From Apteryx mantelli (taxonomy: Eukaryota > Chordata > Aves > Apterygiformes > Apterygidae), in assembly GCF_036417845.1 (NCBI RefSeq), contig NC_089981.1, positions 61,628,768-61,692,767 of the forward strand: a stretch of 64,000 bases of DNA, written 5' to 3'. Below are positions 1 through 13,960 of this stretch, piece after piece. Each line of letters starts with the position of its first letter. Within the stretch, counting starts at the first letter, position 1. The notes under the pieces were generated by a model, which made no database searches, was not told the DNA's origin, and saw nothing but the letters and a program-made list of their open reading frames with translations. Both the position numbers and the translations under genes were made by a program.

Positions 1-2625
1 CTAGTTGCTGCCAGAGCCAAATAACACAGAGGAGCCCCAATAGCAGGAAAAGGATCTAGAGTGCACATTAGTATCTTTCAACAGAAAGGAGAGAAAAGCA
101 CGTTCCTGAAGGAATGCTGCTGCTACCTGCTCTGGTAATTTGGTGGATTTCTAGGGAGGTTCCTGTGTGCATTAGGCATCCCAGAGCCAGCTCTGCTGCT
201 GGAAGAGGTTTTCAGCCTACCTGCTCTCACCTACCCCTCCTGTTGGAGATTGCTCCCCCTCAAATAGTTGGTGGAGTAATTAGAGTGCAGGCAAAATTAT
301 ACAGGTTAATTTAAACAGCTCAGCTTGTCTAAGCCACCCTGGCTGGTTCTTTCTGAACTGAATTAGGTGAAAGCTTATGTGATCCTCTCTGCCAACAGCT
401 TAGTGGGCTGCAACTGCACGTGCGGCAGTGGTCAGACAAAGCAGGATCGTCAGCCCTTCCACCAGCAAAGCTGGCTCTGGAGGAAGTGTCTGTCCTGGCG
501 TTACGGTCCTCCAAAATGCACTGAGCACCACAAACTAGTCCTCTGCTAAAGGAAGCTGCTAGTCAGCTGGAAACACTGAGCACAGAGTCGGTCTGAAAAT
601 CTGCCTCTCTTAATGCCCCAGCTCTCAGTTCAACTGGGGCTGTTGGTTATCCAGAGCCCCGGATGGACACAGCTGCTCTTTCACCAGTCTTCTCTTTCCC
701 TCTTGAGATATGCCAAAGATGACAGTCCTACAGCTTAACATAATAAACTCCTAGTTAGGACACTCATCCCAGGAATGAGTTTACTGCTTCTAAACCTGAA
801 AGCAGTCGAAGACATTTCTATAGTAAATGTGCCCCAGCCACCCCATTATTGAAGGGACAAAAAGCAGAAGTGTGCTCTCCCCTCCTCTCCCCATAATCCA
901 GGGACTCAGAAGGGCTTGGTACAGTCAAAGGGATCAGAACAGGGTATACAAAGCAGGGCTCAACTCTAATCTAAAGATTAGGCTACTTGTCTGGGAGGGA
1001 GAGAAAATCCAGCAGTCCTTACTCCAAGGAGTGTGTATGCACTGTCAGTCCAAGGATCTTCAGACAAATTACTATCCACATGCCTGCAGGTGGTCTCCTT
1101 CTGGCTCCTGAATGGGCTCAGATGGGAGGCAGACACCAAGCTCCTGAACTGGAGTGGCCCTGGGCAGATGGGCACACAGACCCACTGCTGCTCAGGAACT
1201 TTCCAGACAAATAGGGAAGCCACTAGTGGGTTTTGCATGCTACAGGAGACAGGGATCTGTTGAGCATGGGCTTTCGGGATGGCAGGTTTGGATATAGGCT
1301 TTTGCAGTCTACCAGCAACCTGATTTAGTCTCTTAAATCTTTCCTGGGATCTGTCCCTAAGTGCTGACTTCTACTCTGCTCCTGAAGAGTAAGTGGTCTT
1401 TCTTAAAGCAGGGAGAGGGTAGCACCTGTGTTTTTGTGGCATTTCAGAATTACACTTCTGTGCATGCAGCAGTGTCTGCTCCAGTTGGGATCAGATTACA
1501 CTGCTGCTAGTATTTCTGCTGCTGTGTATTTAAGGTAGTCATTAGCTAGTTTGGGGAGAAACATCTCCCCGCGTAGGTCTGCACTGTAAGTCGCCAAGAA
1601 GCTGCAGTTGTGAAGTAACACCCCTGACATTTCCACCATTGGTCACGTCTGAAAGCAGCATACCGCATTAGACAGACCACTGGGCTGGTGATCTCTGTAT
1701 CCTTATTAAGCATCAAACTCTGAGCCTGTTGCTCGATGAGCTGTTTTCTTCATGTAACCCTGTCTCCCTGACAGCTTGAAATAGTCTGGGTAGCCAGTAG
1801 TTGTGCAGCAGCTAGCAGTGCAACTGATTGCTTCAGTGGCTCAGCCTGCTCCCAAGGCTGATCACCTCCAGCACAAATTATGGCTTTGCTGAACTCTGAA
1901 GAGGAGGCCTCTGCTTGGCTGTACGAGTATTAGCAAATCTGAGCCCAGTATGTCCTCAGCACAGCTTTGATGGTCATGTTGCACAAACATTCAATGAAAG
2001 CATGTTGCTACTGCGAGGCCTGCCAGGGAGACGTACTGGGGCTGAACGGAGAAGAGCGACCTTGGAAGCTCTCATCCACATCCCAGTTGGTCAGGATGTT
2101 ACAAAATCGCTGGCCTGGGAGAGCTGGGGGGGGATCTCCCGTGCATGTAACTTGTGACACCATAAGATCTCTCTGGTGACCAAAAGAGGACTTGCCAGCG
2201 CCTGCTGCAAAGTTTCCAGGAACTGACTTGTTTGTTCTCTTTAAGCTGCTAAATCTAATCAAGCAAAACAAACAAACAAAAGTTACGCGAGCTCCTAAAC
2301 ACACTTTGTATAGGAGGATTTGTGACCAGGTCTTTGCTGTCTCAGCTGTCAGAAGCCAGGACTGGCCGTTGGCTGGCAGCTCCAAAATAGTAGGGGGGCA
2401 GAAATGCTGGGAGAAAGAGAGAGTGTATTGGGATCAAAACAGAAAAACCCTGAAACTGTGTCTCCTGTGGGCGATTGTGCAATTCAGTTGGTGCACGTCT
2501 GTGATTGCTGACATTGCTATGTGGCTGGAGTGTGTCCATGCAGGCATATGGCCAAGAGCGGTATCTAGGCTGATGGTCCATGGTTGAGGACGGAGATTTA
2601 TTCAGGGATAGAAAGGTTTGGGGGT

Positions 2626-2637
2626 GGGGAAATTCCC
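2626..2637 (+). promoter_or_regulatory. Distal kB match GGGGAAATTCCC
   Basis: This is a long symmetric kB match containing the perfect decamer GGGAAATTCC. It is motif evidence only and chance occurrence is possible. Confidence 0.3.
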
Positions 2638-3930
2638 AGTTTTACATGCCATATGAACTTGGACGCCTGCAAACTTGTGACAACAAAAATCAGGCTTTGT
2701 CAAAATTAATAATAATAATGAGCTGCTCAATGTGCAGACCTGGCTGTTAAATTAATGACAACTTGCTGTGTAAAACAGTCCTCAGATCAGCAGGTCACAG
2801 TAACGGCTTCGTGGCATGTGTACGTCTGGACGTGTGGGAGGGGACACTGGGCTGGTGCGTGGCTCCATCCTGGGCACGCAATCTGCAGGGAGGGGATTCC
2901 TCTGGCCGTTTCTCCAGAGGAGATCTGTTGAGGACAGACCAGTTACTACATGTTTGGATTCTCCTTGGACATGCTCTCTTTTCACCCTTGGAAATTTTGT
3001 CCATGCTGAAGCTGAGGACTTTGGCTGTCTGGCATCAAGCAGTGCTGGCGAAACAGCAGCTGTGACCACTCAGTGGACTGTTTGGAAATCCTGGACTATC
3101 TGTTGCACAAGTGCAGCTGAACGGCTTGGGGCTGTGCCGGGCAGATCGTCTGCTTGTGTGCAGGAAATCCCACGCGCTCAGAACCTGTTGAACTCACTGT
3201 CTATGCAGCCTCCCTCAGCACATGTACCTTTATTTCAGGCCAGGAAATCCCAAACAGAAATACAGCACCCCCTGCCTACCTAAGCAGCTTGCTGGGATTT
3301 CTCCTTAGACATGCAATGAATTGTTTGTTTGCAGCAAACAATTGTGCAGCTTGCTTGCAACCAGTTCTTGCCACAGAGAAGCCCAGGCCTGAGGCTTGGA
3401 CCTGGCACTTTGGGTAGCTTGCAAAGGCAGGCACTGCAGTGTGCCTGGTTACTGTGTGCAGTTGCAAGTCTGCAGCTTCCTGTCGCTTTGGGAGAAAGCC
3501 ACTGGTGATATGATGGTCTGAATGCCCAGAAATCTCTTAGCATTTAGTAGGACAGGTGCAGTTTGAAGTGGTGCAGGGAGCATTAGTGGAGATCAGCTCC
3601 TGGCTCTTCAGCAGAGTGCTGTCTAATCCCTGTTCAAAGCATGTTTAGGAAACATGCAGGTAAAAAATGCTGGATTCTCCTTTACAGCAGAGTGTCTGCT
3701 CCTCCCCTGTGGGCCTGCACCAATGAGTAATTGCAGTTATGCATTTTCCAGTAGAAGAAAGAGGGGACAAAATATTCCAGCTATTTCCCCCAATCCTTTC
3801 TCCTTCAGTACAGATAGGGTTTCTGATATCCAGTATTATATTGCCTCAGAGCAAGTCTTGTTCCTTTATTCTACTGTGGAAAAGGAACAGTCTGCAGAGA
3901 CCCCATGCTATGCAGGTGTGCGCTCTGTAT

Positions 3931-3940
3931 GGGACTTTCC
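3931..3940 (+). promoter_or_regulatory. Distal kB match GGGACTTTCC
   Basis: This is an exact kB decamer followed directly by ACGTG (an E-box-like CACGTG half with the preceding C). It lies about 13 kb beyond the NFKBIA poly(A) signal. It is motif evidence only. Confidence 0.3.
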
Positions 3941-5375
3941 ACGTGTCTCAGATCAGGGATATGAAAGGAGAGAGCAGGTGGCTGGTGCTTCTCTTTCAAC
4001 AGAGATCTTCAGGTCCTCCTCACCTCCCTGAGGAGGGATCTGTTCTGTATCTGTAGAGGACACAGAGGGAACAGGTTTCACAGCACAACTTTGCCACGAC
4101 CTCAGGTCCTGATTCCCCTCCTCTTCCCCACCGTGTTGGCTGGCATGAGGCTGAAGATGCACTTCTTGCCTTGGTATTTTGCTTTGCTTGTTTTGGTAGC
4201 TCCTTGCTCGGTGCCCTGGGCACCGACTGTGCTCAGTGGATTCTAGCAAGCCGCCTGGCTTTCGAAAGGGAGGCCATGCATGTTTAGCATTGCCACACTT
4301 AGGCTTTTCTGAAGAGCTAGCCTTTTATCTCCTAACACCACATCCTGCTGCCCTTACGTATTTGCACACGCACTAAAGTCTTCTTGGACTTCAGTGAGAC
4401 TCAGACAAGTAAGAAGAACTAGGCTTGTTTGGAAAGTATTGGATTTGCTCTACCAGCTCCCCTGGGAAGCCAGGAGAGCTACCAGCTGCAGCTCATGTCT
4501 CTACATTCAGTGAGATGTAGTGAAAAATTCTCCAAGGAGCAGCTTTGGATAGAGGTGGGCTTTTTCCAGCTCATACAACTAAGTGCAGGGAAAGAATAGG
4601 CTGCAGAGACCTGAGAAATGGGAAGGAAACAGGAAGACCCGTCACTGCTTTGTGCTTTTTACTCTCAAAGCAGCATTCTTCTTCTCTGTTTCCCTTAAAA
4701 AAAAGAAAAGGCAAAGATGATTCATGTGATGTTCCCCAGCTCAGTTCTGAAGCCTTTTAGTGTGACTAAAGTCCTCCCTACATCATTTCTTTCTCCATCT
4801 GATGTGAGATAGGTGGTAGCAGGGCAGGCTGTGATTAAGTGGAATTTCTCAATGTTGAAAGAAGTTTGAGAACGGTCCCAGTGATTAATAAAATGACTTA
4901 TCTGAGCCTATATTTTTTTTCGGAAGAGCACAAACCTCTCGAAAGTCATGTGTGTTAAAGCTTAGAGAATTGCATTTGCATAGAGTGCCTCTGTAAGCAG
5001 GGCTGAGCAAAGGTGAAACCTGCTGGAACAGCAGGGCCCCAGCCTGACAAGAAATCCTGCTGAATTTCCATGCGACGTGGATGCTCCAAATAGCTCTCCT
5101 TTACTGGAGTCCAAAGCCTTTTACTTGCACATCACTGACGGAAATCTGCTAATTTACTAGAGCCCAAAACACCTGGGGGAGGCACCCTGCACAGGAGGCA
5201 ACCTGAACTTCCGCTGTCACAGCAGACATCAAAGTGGGGACATTTCCAGCTAAAAGCATCAACTGCTTTAACTTTGTAGTTGCTGGTTTTACCAGTTCAT
5301 ATTCTTTGTGGCTCTGCATAGGGTGGAACTTGTAGCACATACTCTCTGGAGAGCTCCACAGACATATATTTTAAA

Positions 5376-5412
5376 ACAGTCCAAGCCCCAAGGAGCTTAC
5401 AGCCTAAGGCTG
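5376..5412 (+). repeat. Possible SINE remnant ('CCCCAAGGAGCTTACAGCCTAA')
   Basis: The string CCCCAAGGAGCTTACAGCC followed by TAA resembles ccccaaagagcttacaatctaa, a hallmark of old CORE-SINE copies in amniotes. Only this short block is recognisable. Confidence 0.35.
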
Positions 5413-8400
5413 GGGCCGAGATCCTGTGGGCCATGGCCCAGCTGCGGCCTGTGACTTCATTTCCTGTGGCAGGATTTTGTGTCTTGCTGGTTTTGGGTGC
5501 CCTGAGGTGTTGTGTAGCCTGCCAAGGAGAGGAGCAGCAGAGCCACAAGGAGTGCACGTGCCTTGCTGCAGTCGCACGGACGGTTGGTGGCAGAGATGGG
5601 GTCAGACCTGGCTCTTGTCAGCCCCAAGCCTGGGCCCCATGTTCCAGCTCATGCTGCTAGATCCAGTTTATTGCTAGAAGGTGCTTTTAAGGAGTGATGA
5701 CATTTTACTTTCTTTTGAGGAGCAGGCTGAGCCCTCCTGTGCTGCAGCTGGGGATAGGATAAACCACAGACTGTCGGTACTTCACTTTTCCCCACAGGGG
5801 GACTGCAGTGTTTGTTGTACCATGAGTACTGTGAGAGGCCAGCACCACACTCGGTCAGGTTCACTAGTATTATTACAATTCCTAATGAAAATGGTTGGCC
5901 ATTTGCTAGCAAAACATTTCCCTCCCTCTCCCGCATGCCTCCCCCAGCTGCTGTCCTGGCTCCTCGCAGGGAGGTTTTCTCCTGGGCTGTCTGCAGCCCC
6001 AGCCGGCAGGCGCTGAGAGCGCACAGCTCTCGCTGTGGGCGGTGGAGTAGGGGCCCCTCCTGGGGACTCCGTGCGGTTCTCAAAGCTGCTCAGAAGTATG
6101 CCTGACATTGCACTCGAGGTCTGTGAGGGGCCATGCAGAGACACAACGCCTAGCAGGGCCTCAGTTAGCAAAGGGGAGATGCTCTGGATCTGTGCAGGAG
6201 CAAGCTCGTTGGGTATGTGACTACAGCTGTGCAAGACATACACCAGTTGTCAGCAGTGGGGGAAAGAGCCACCAGTGTAGCTGCAACACTAAATCTTAGC
6301 AGAAACATACTATCTGCTGTTTAATGCAGGTCATGCAGCATGCACACAGCTCAAATCATTTCCTCTTTCTCCTGTATTTCTTGTAATGCCAAAGGCAGCT
6401 GGGCATGGCAAGCTCTCACTTTTAAGAGCAGATCTTCAGTACATATTTTGATCATGTCTGAGTAGGAGCCAAAAAATCCCTATCGATGATGACAGAATAA
6501 AAGGACTTTTCATCATACTTCCCAGCCAGAAGAGTGGTCATTCATTTCAGCAGGACCCACACATAGCCAGGCAGCTCCCATTCTCTATATACTCAGGTAC
6601 TGCAGAACTGAGCAGGTTCAAAAAGTTTTCCGTGCAGAGGCCTCGATGTGTTGCAGATATTTGCATTTACCATCACTGCCTCTTTTTCTCACCACCGTGT
6701 CATAAAAAAAAGGTAAATTGAAATCCCCTGCAAAGCAGCTCAGTCACTTGGAGCCAGCTTGTGCTTTCCTTTCTGAGGAACTCCTGAAGACTCGATTCAG
6801 AGAAGTGGTGAGCTCCTGCTAGCTGCAGGGGAGGTTGTGGACACGTGGTGCCTCTCTGCTTTAAACCTTGAAATGGTGATATATGCAGTGATTACTCTCA
6901 TTTTGAATCTTGCTTTCTCCTGATTGTCATTACTGCTTACATGTGCTTTTGGTGAGTTATGCCCCTCAATGCTAGATGTACAAATGTTGGTGCCAGACTG
7001 ATGAGGTTAAGAAGGACTGTTCTTTGCACACTTCACTCACCTCACACATCTGATCCTTGACTTCCTTCTGTGGTTTGCTGAAATAGATCTCCTAGGGTTC
7101 ATAGGATAAGGCTTAGTGGGTCAGGCCTTGCACCTGGAGCTCTGCAGACACGGGAGGCCTCCTGGTCTGACTGTGGGCTCAAACGTCCAGAGCACTTGTG
7201 TCCGAGTGCTGGCTCCAGCAGTGACTGGTGCCACAGCTGACGGCACCTCCGTGCTGCCATCTGTCCCTGGCACAAACAGCGGTTGCTTTGCATGAAGAGC
7301 AGAAGTTCTTCAACCTGCTGCCTCCCTGAGGTGCAAGGGGAGTGGGGGAACTGACACAAGGTTGTCCATCCCTCTGGAAAGGACAGGGTCATTCACACCA
7401 TCCTCTGGCACAGCAGTAGCATCTTCACAGACACAGCAATAAACCTGAGTACCTCCCCTTGGGTGAGCAGTTTGCTACCACTTGCAGTGAGGCTGGTCCC
7501 AGTTGATTTCCTGGCTAATTTCAGCTGTCCAACAAGACAGGATTCAGATGCTTTGGAGACTGGAGATGCAGATGGTATTTCATATGACATTAAGCCAAAT
7601 GACTAGTAAGGTTACACTGAATTGCTTTAATTCTATGCTTGCAAGGAATATGCAATTCCTGTTGACTGCATTCAGGGGTCCAGCAGTCAAACTTAGTAGA
7701 GCTGCAGAGATAACCTTTTTCTTAGGGCGATGTTAAGAAGCCTTATGTGGTGGCATTTCATGATGAACTTGCTTGCAACCCAAGGGCTTGCTTACAGGGA
7801 GAGAAGGACACACTGAGCTGCATTTGCTTTATCGCTGAATGAAAGTATCTGCGTGAGAAATACCGGACACTCCCTAGCTCATGTGCATTGGCTTCACACC
7901 TTTGGTTGATTCACTATAGCATTCCTCTCTGTAGAGACATGGTCTCTGTAGAGTCATAGGTAAAATCTCTCATTCCAGGAAAGACAGTCATGTCATTATC
8001 GATTCACACGGTGTCAGAACCAGCCCTGGTTTACCTGTGTGAAGCTGTATGCTTGTGACGGGTTGTTTTGGAACTCCACAAACATCACAAAAACACCTTC
8101 CAGGATAAATTTTGAAAATATCATCTTCTGTGAGTTGAGTTGTTTTTTTCTTCTAATGTGTGGTATATTTAGAGCAGCCGGAAGATATAGGAACTGTAAG
8201 ATTCGGCTGTGTGAGGTGAGTGAGTGCCTGTGAGTGTGAGATGCAGCCAAGCAGACCTGATTGAAGGCCACTAATTGTCAGGCTGCCTGAAAACTTGGCC
8301 CTACACAAAACCAAGGAATTTAATAGCTATTATATAGATGACAATTGGATGCAAATTCTGGGGTTGGCTTTGCATGAAGTAAGCCCCAGGTCAGAGGTAT

Positions 8401-10040
8401 GCCTGGTGCACATGACTCAAGAGAAGAGTGGGAAAAGAAATTCTGTTATGTTACAGTCACAAAAGCTTAGGAGAAAAACTATTTTAGGTGAGTGAGAAAA
8501 GAAACATCTGAAGTTTTCAATGACTAAGAAAAAATGAAATAAGTGCTTGTGTTTTGGGTCTACTGAAATATTTGGTTTCATTTTGGAAGTTGTCAATATT
8601 ATTTTGACTGTAAAGATCTTTTTAAACAATACATTGTTTCTAACTAAAAAACAAAACAATGGCTTCCTTTGCAAAATGGAAAAATTGGCTATGTTGGATT
8701 ATTCCACTTTTCATTAAATTCTAAACAGAAAATTTGGTGAAATTGGCACCATGCACGGGATGTTGCAGTGTAGCTGAGCCTGCTTATTCTGCAGAAAAAA
8801 GTATACGTGAAAAAAGTGTTTGGTCCTAGTTGTGAAATAGAGCTGCAGTGCGCTGTGCTGACAAGCTCTTCTCTAATTTTGTACAGAGCATGGATGCAGC
8901 TATTTCCTCTTTTCTTCTGCCCCTCAGCACAGCTATTTTTAGGAGAACGTTTCCTAGAGCACCACATCTAAGGGGATCGTCTTGTCACTGTTTGCCTGGA
9001 ATTGCTTATCAACAGAAGCCAAGGACAAAATAACCTGAGAAATTTCCCTTTCCTACTTTATCAAGACTTTTCTGAAAAAGGAAATGAAGATTTATCGGTT
9101 CCTTACTTCAGAAGCTCTTCAAAAACAGAAGTGACTTGTAAAGGGAAGCAGCTAATCCATTCACCTTGGGAGCAAGCTTCCTTTAACAAGCTATATGGAG
9201 AAGGGGAGCTGATTTTTCATTTAGTGAGCCGGTGCTAAAAGCAATACCAGCCAGAAATCCTGGCTGTTCATGTTGCTGTTCATGTCCCCTCCCATGAGGG
9301 CAGATCCAGAGAAGAGGGTACATTGGGAAAGTTTAAGACATTTTCATGTGAAAAAGTGCCACTGCTGGCCTGCCTACAGCATCTAGAGTACATGAGGGAG
9401 GAACGTGGGGTGCCTGGGCCTGGGTAATCTGTGCCTGTTGCTTGTGACTCACCTGAATCTTGCACCCCAGTGGCACTGCAGACATAGTGGTATAAACCAC
9501 CATTTCTCCTCTCCGCCTTCGTGCTGTTTTAAAGTTGTGAAACATGCCCTCGTGCTGTTTGATCGCCTGTTTAAACAGAGCTGGCTGCGGGTGAAGGCTG
9601 CCAGCCTCCCACACAGCTGTCAGTTAACCTGATTTGTACATCAGTATTTCAGTTTCCACAAGTTTGAGCTCTGTCCTGCTAGAATAATTGTCAAGACAGG
9701 AAACGCTCCAGATCTTTCCTGCATGTTTGCAAAGGGAGGGAGATCTCACTTGTCTTTCCCTCATCACGACGGTATAGTCCAACACCTCGGTGTCATGTTT
9801 TTCAGCTTGCTGTTAGTGCTGGTGAGGACCACAAAGACGGGACAGGTCTAAGGCAGACAGACAAGGGGGGATGTTTTACTGCAGCTCAGGAAATTTCATA
9901 GGCTGTTAGACAGGAGGTGGATCTCAAGTGTATTGGGGGGGCAAGAGGGTGTTGTGAATCCCCCTCTTTAGAAGGGTTTTCTCCAAACTAAGGTCGGCAC
10001 AGCCCAGGGTAAGTAGGCTTCATGTAGCTTTGGGTTTTTT
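5413..10040. other. Intergenic, nothing recognised
   Basis: Unique-looking sequence with short overlapping open frames on both strands (up to 153 codons at 6243-5782, minus). None has family resemblance or splice-supported continuation. Confidence 0.55.
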
Positions 10041-10064
10041 GTTTGTTTGTTTGTTTGTTTGTTT
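10041..10064 (+). repeat. (GTTT)6 microsatellite
   Basis: Six uninterrupted GTTT units, preceded by six T residues. Confidence 0.97.
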
Positions 10065-13000
10065 GCTGGGGCAAAACTTCTCAGAGAAGCTGCTACTAGT
10101 AGTCAGATCTGAATTTTAGATCAAATCCAGAAACATCAGCCTTGACGCACACTTGAATGGAAACGCATCCACTTAGAAAAACTGAAATAAGAGGGTGGTT
10201 TCGTTCTGTTTACTGCACGGGCTCGGCAGCTATCACTACTGACTTTCAGTCCTTGTCAGTTCAACATGTTATTTAGAGCTCTGACTTAGAAACTTTATGT
10301 TCTTTTCCCATGGAGAGTGGAAAAATGCAGCACAGGTCCTCCTACACTGTATGAGTGAACAACACAGCCTCTTGTTTAAAACTGGTCAGTGCATCTCGGT
10401 GTGGGCTGTGTCCTGCTGAAGCAGTACCTGGCAGGAGAGTGCAAACCAATGCTGAAGTGTAGGAGCAGCATTCACAGAAATCTTCTGTACATCCTTGTGA
10501 TACTCCCTCCTCCAAACTACTGATATCCATGGGTAATAATTAACGGAATTAAGCATTGTGTTGTAGTTGTAACCATGTGCCCTTCACTGCGTGCCTATGT
10601 GTTAAAAATACTTGCATTTTATGGCTCTTTCTGTCTGACAGTCTTGCAGCACTTTTTTCAAATACTCACTAATTTGACTTCACATTAGGCATTGTATTTT
10701 GTTTTCAGTTGAAGGAATGAAGAACTTCTCTTTAGGGTGTCTTGAAAGACATTCGGGAAAAAAATCATCTGAATTAACTAAAGCTAGGGATGTACAAAGG
10801 ATTTAAATTAAATGTATGGAGGCCTGCCCTGGGACCACCCTTTCAGATCAGAGTAGCCCATTTCAGTTTAGCCAAATTCACTTTGAATACTTGCTCCTTA
10901 TGAACATGAGCACACGCCCAAAATGTATGTTTAGCTAAGTTTCATAAATTGATGATTTCAGTTAATTTGCATTAGCTTTCTAGAGCATCCTAACAAAAGC
11001 AAGGGCTGTGGAAGGGGCAGATTAAGTAGCTTGCTCTGATTTGCACAGGAGCTAAGGGGTTTAGGGGCTCACCGTTAGATGGGGAGGTACCTTTTGAATG
11101 CAGTGAGCTGGGTGGAAGCTCCTGAAACACACATGTGTTTTCTCTGATACTTGCATGCTGGTTTCCCAGAGCAGATACCCTTGAAAAACCCTCTTGCAAG
11201 TGTGCCATGAAGGCCATTGCATTTGTGATTTCTAGAGTTGTTATTAGAGCCATGGTTGGTGTTTTTAAGTCCTTCCTTGTATGTTTAACTGTTGGCAAAG
11301 ACACTAAATCTTTAAAATCTGGATGCTTCTTCCAATTTCCAGGCCTGGAGAGGGTTCCTCTCGCATCTCCAGGGGCACACAAAGCCACAAATCTTGCTGA
11401 CATCTTTGTCCAGCGGGGTGTTTACCCAAAACCATGGTCCTGCTGGAAGTTTATGGGGGGCCTCAGAGGCCCCCAGGAGTGGGACTGGTGCAGGGCTCCA
11501 GCCCATGCAGTAAGCCTTGCTGAAAGCACGTCCAGCAGCAGGTAGACAAAAATCTGTGTGTCTGCTGCATGGAGAAGTGACGAACCATGTTGCAATTGCT
11601 TATGAGTGGTCTAAATGTTAAAATTCCAGACTGATTGAGCAGGGAAAACCCCAACTTTCTTCCCATATGGACTGGAATGTCCTGTTTGGAAAAGTGGACA
11701 AGGAGACTGTCCTGGGAAAATACGAGCACTGGAGCAAGGGGGAGGGAGGGAAGTCAAATCTCAAGGGGAGGGGATTTTCTGTTTCAATCAATGTGAGTTT
11801 TAGCTTCTTACATTATGGCAACCTGATAAATGTGTCAGCATTTAAATGGAGCCTTTTGGCTCTGATGTTAACGCTTCAGAGAGCTGTCTGAAGGGAGCGG
11901 GGAGGGCGGCTGCAGAGCTGTTACAAACTTTTGCTGGCGATGGTTTCTCGCAGGCAAGTTGCAGTGCGCGGCTCAGGCTGTGCACACAGTCGGCGCTGAA
12001 GGGAGGAGCTGGGACTTTCCTGCTCCTGCGCCTTTCCAGGATCCCAGGCAGCTCCTGCTCTGCAGCACATACCTTCAGCTGGAAGCACAGAAATACTTGG
12101 AAAGCCCTTCCTCCACCCCCTTGAAGTTGGAGCGGGGTTTCCAGGGAGAGGATCCTCCCCTGCACTTTATTCTTCATTTCTTTCTTCTAGTAACAATCAG
12201 GCATTTAATTATATCCAAATCTAAGCTTCTGCAGAAAAATGTGCTGTGCTGTGCTGCGCCTAACTGGCTGGGACCTGGGCCCCTGCCTGGCATTTCTAGA
12301 GTCTGTCACCATGATAGATTTTTAATTAACAGAGTAAGTCACAGATGATACTTGTCTCACTCCTCACACATCACAATGTTTTTCTTGAGAATTCATGGCT
12401 GGTTCCACCTTTTTTTCCTCACCCGGCCATCTCACTTAGTTAAATCTGAACTGAAGCTGTGGGGCAAAGAGAGCAGCAGTGGGGCTCTTTTTAACAGATT
12501 AAGGCTCCTAGCTGCCCACACTGCCTTTTGGTGCATTGAGAGTCCTGCTGGGACAAGCAGGTAGACATGTACACAGGCTGCACAGACAGCAAGTGGTTGG
12601 TAAATGCTGCCCGCTGGCCCCTGTCTGGCCTTATAGTTCTTCCATGCTATGTTTGGTGCATAAAATGCCAAATAATCAATAGGGATTAGGATTTAGGTTA
12701 TTTTATAATAATTAATTAGGATCAGTTAAAGTCAAAGGGCTGAAGGATGATGATGATGAGGAGGGCATCAGTCAAGGCCCTTGATTTGGGACTGTCATGC
12801 TGGAGTTGTCCCAACCCGTCGTTAGATGAGAAGGCAGCTCCCAGGGTCGTTCTTCCCACCTCTTTCTCCACCGGATGAAGAGAGGGCCTATATGAGACGC
12901 GTGCTTCAAACAGCCAAAGCTATGCGAGAGGAGGACAGTGTAACATAGCCAGATAGCAGCTGAGGGAGACGCAGCAGTGGAGGGGAGGGAAAGCTTTTGC

Positions 13001-13265
13001 TCGTTGGCAGCCACGGTCGGGGTGGTGATAGAGCCCATGGGAGAACCTGCCTCCCCACTCACCTACCTTGGTACACGGTGTTTCCTTTTGCCCCTGCTTT
13101 GCACTTTCAAAAGCTGCAGTGAATTAAAGGGAAGGATTCCCCTTTTACTGGGAGGGAAGAGCCCTCGGCCCCAGGCTGCGCTCTCCGTCAGTGCTGCCCC
13201 TGCTGCCCGTGTTAGGACTGCCATGTGCTGGCACTCCTGGCGCACCAGTAAGGGTCCTGGGAAGT
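10065..13265. other. Intergenic, with a GC-richer block at 11.88-12.16 kb
   Basis: The block contains the kB decamer at 12011 and a small perfect inverted repeat, CTTCAGA...TCTGAAG (11873-11892). The rest shows no gene or repeat I can identify. Confidence 0.5.
12011..12020 (+). promoter_or_regulatory. Distal kB match GGGACTTTCC, 5 kb downstream of NFKBIA
   Basis: This is an exact classical kB decamer within a GC-richer block (about 11.88-12.16 kb). Another near match, GGGGTTTCC, lies at 12134-12142. It is a candidate 3' enhancer of NFKBIA by inference only. Confidence 0.35.
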
Positions 13266-13960
13266 CCAGGGCTGATGCTGGGAGAGCCTAGAAGAAGGGA
13301 GAGGAGGAACTGAAGGCAACCCCGGGTTGTGACTGGGGATGACAGGGAGGCCTGCAGGGAACTGGAATCCAAGGGCAAAAAGAGGAGGGTGTAGGAGGAA
13401 ATAGGGAGTTCAGTTCTCCGTGTGAAATATAAGGAAGTGCAGGAGTATCCCTGAGGGGTTATCAAAGAAAGAGATTTACAAGAATGGGCCACGGGGGGAA
13501 AGGCTGGAGACAGAAATGCAACCTCATGCGGTGCAATGTCATAGAGGTGGATGGGGAATGAGTGGGTCCGATGTAAGAGAGAAGGAGGGACCTGAGAGAG
13601 GCACTGAGAGCTCAACCTGAGAGGCAGAAAAGATTGGGAAGAGGTGGGTACTGGTGCTGTGAGGCAGTGAGGGAGGAGGATGAGGAAAACAGCCGCAGCA
13701 GAAGCTGAGGAGAGGAAGGAGGCTAATGGAGAGGGGCTGACTGACTCTGCTAATAACAGCAGATGTGACAATAAAAAAGTGATGCTGAGAGCATTAATAA
13801 GAAAGAAGAGAGATGTGCTGCTGTGCCCCTGCCCTGCCTCAAAGGGAGAGCAGGGGCAAGGGAGCCTTCGGGGGAAGCCCCCAGTGACTGCCAGGAAGGC
13901 AATGTCAGTGGTGTGAGGACAGCAGAAGACATTGGCCTTCCAGGGAAGCAGATAAAGAGT
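13266..13960 (+). other. Purine-rich (GA-rich) tract
   Basis: The plus strand is dominated by GGAGAGG, GAAGGGAG and AGAGAGAAGGAGGG motifs for about 700 bp. This keeps the minus strand open (280 codons, 13987-13145) with a Ser/Leu/Pro-rich translation expected from CT-rich DNA. No protein family is recognisable, so I annotate it as low-complexity sequence and not as a gene. Confidence 0.6.

Larger units (their letters stand above)
1..5375. other. Intergenic, 3' flank of NFKBIA
   Basis: Mostly unique sequence of mixed composition. Only short open frames are present, none with recognisable content. It contains the kB matches at 2626 and 3931 and an (AAT)n run near 2706. Confidence 0.6.
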
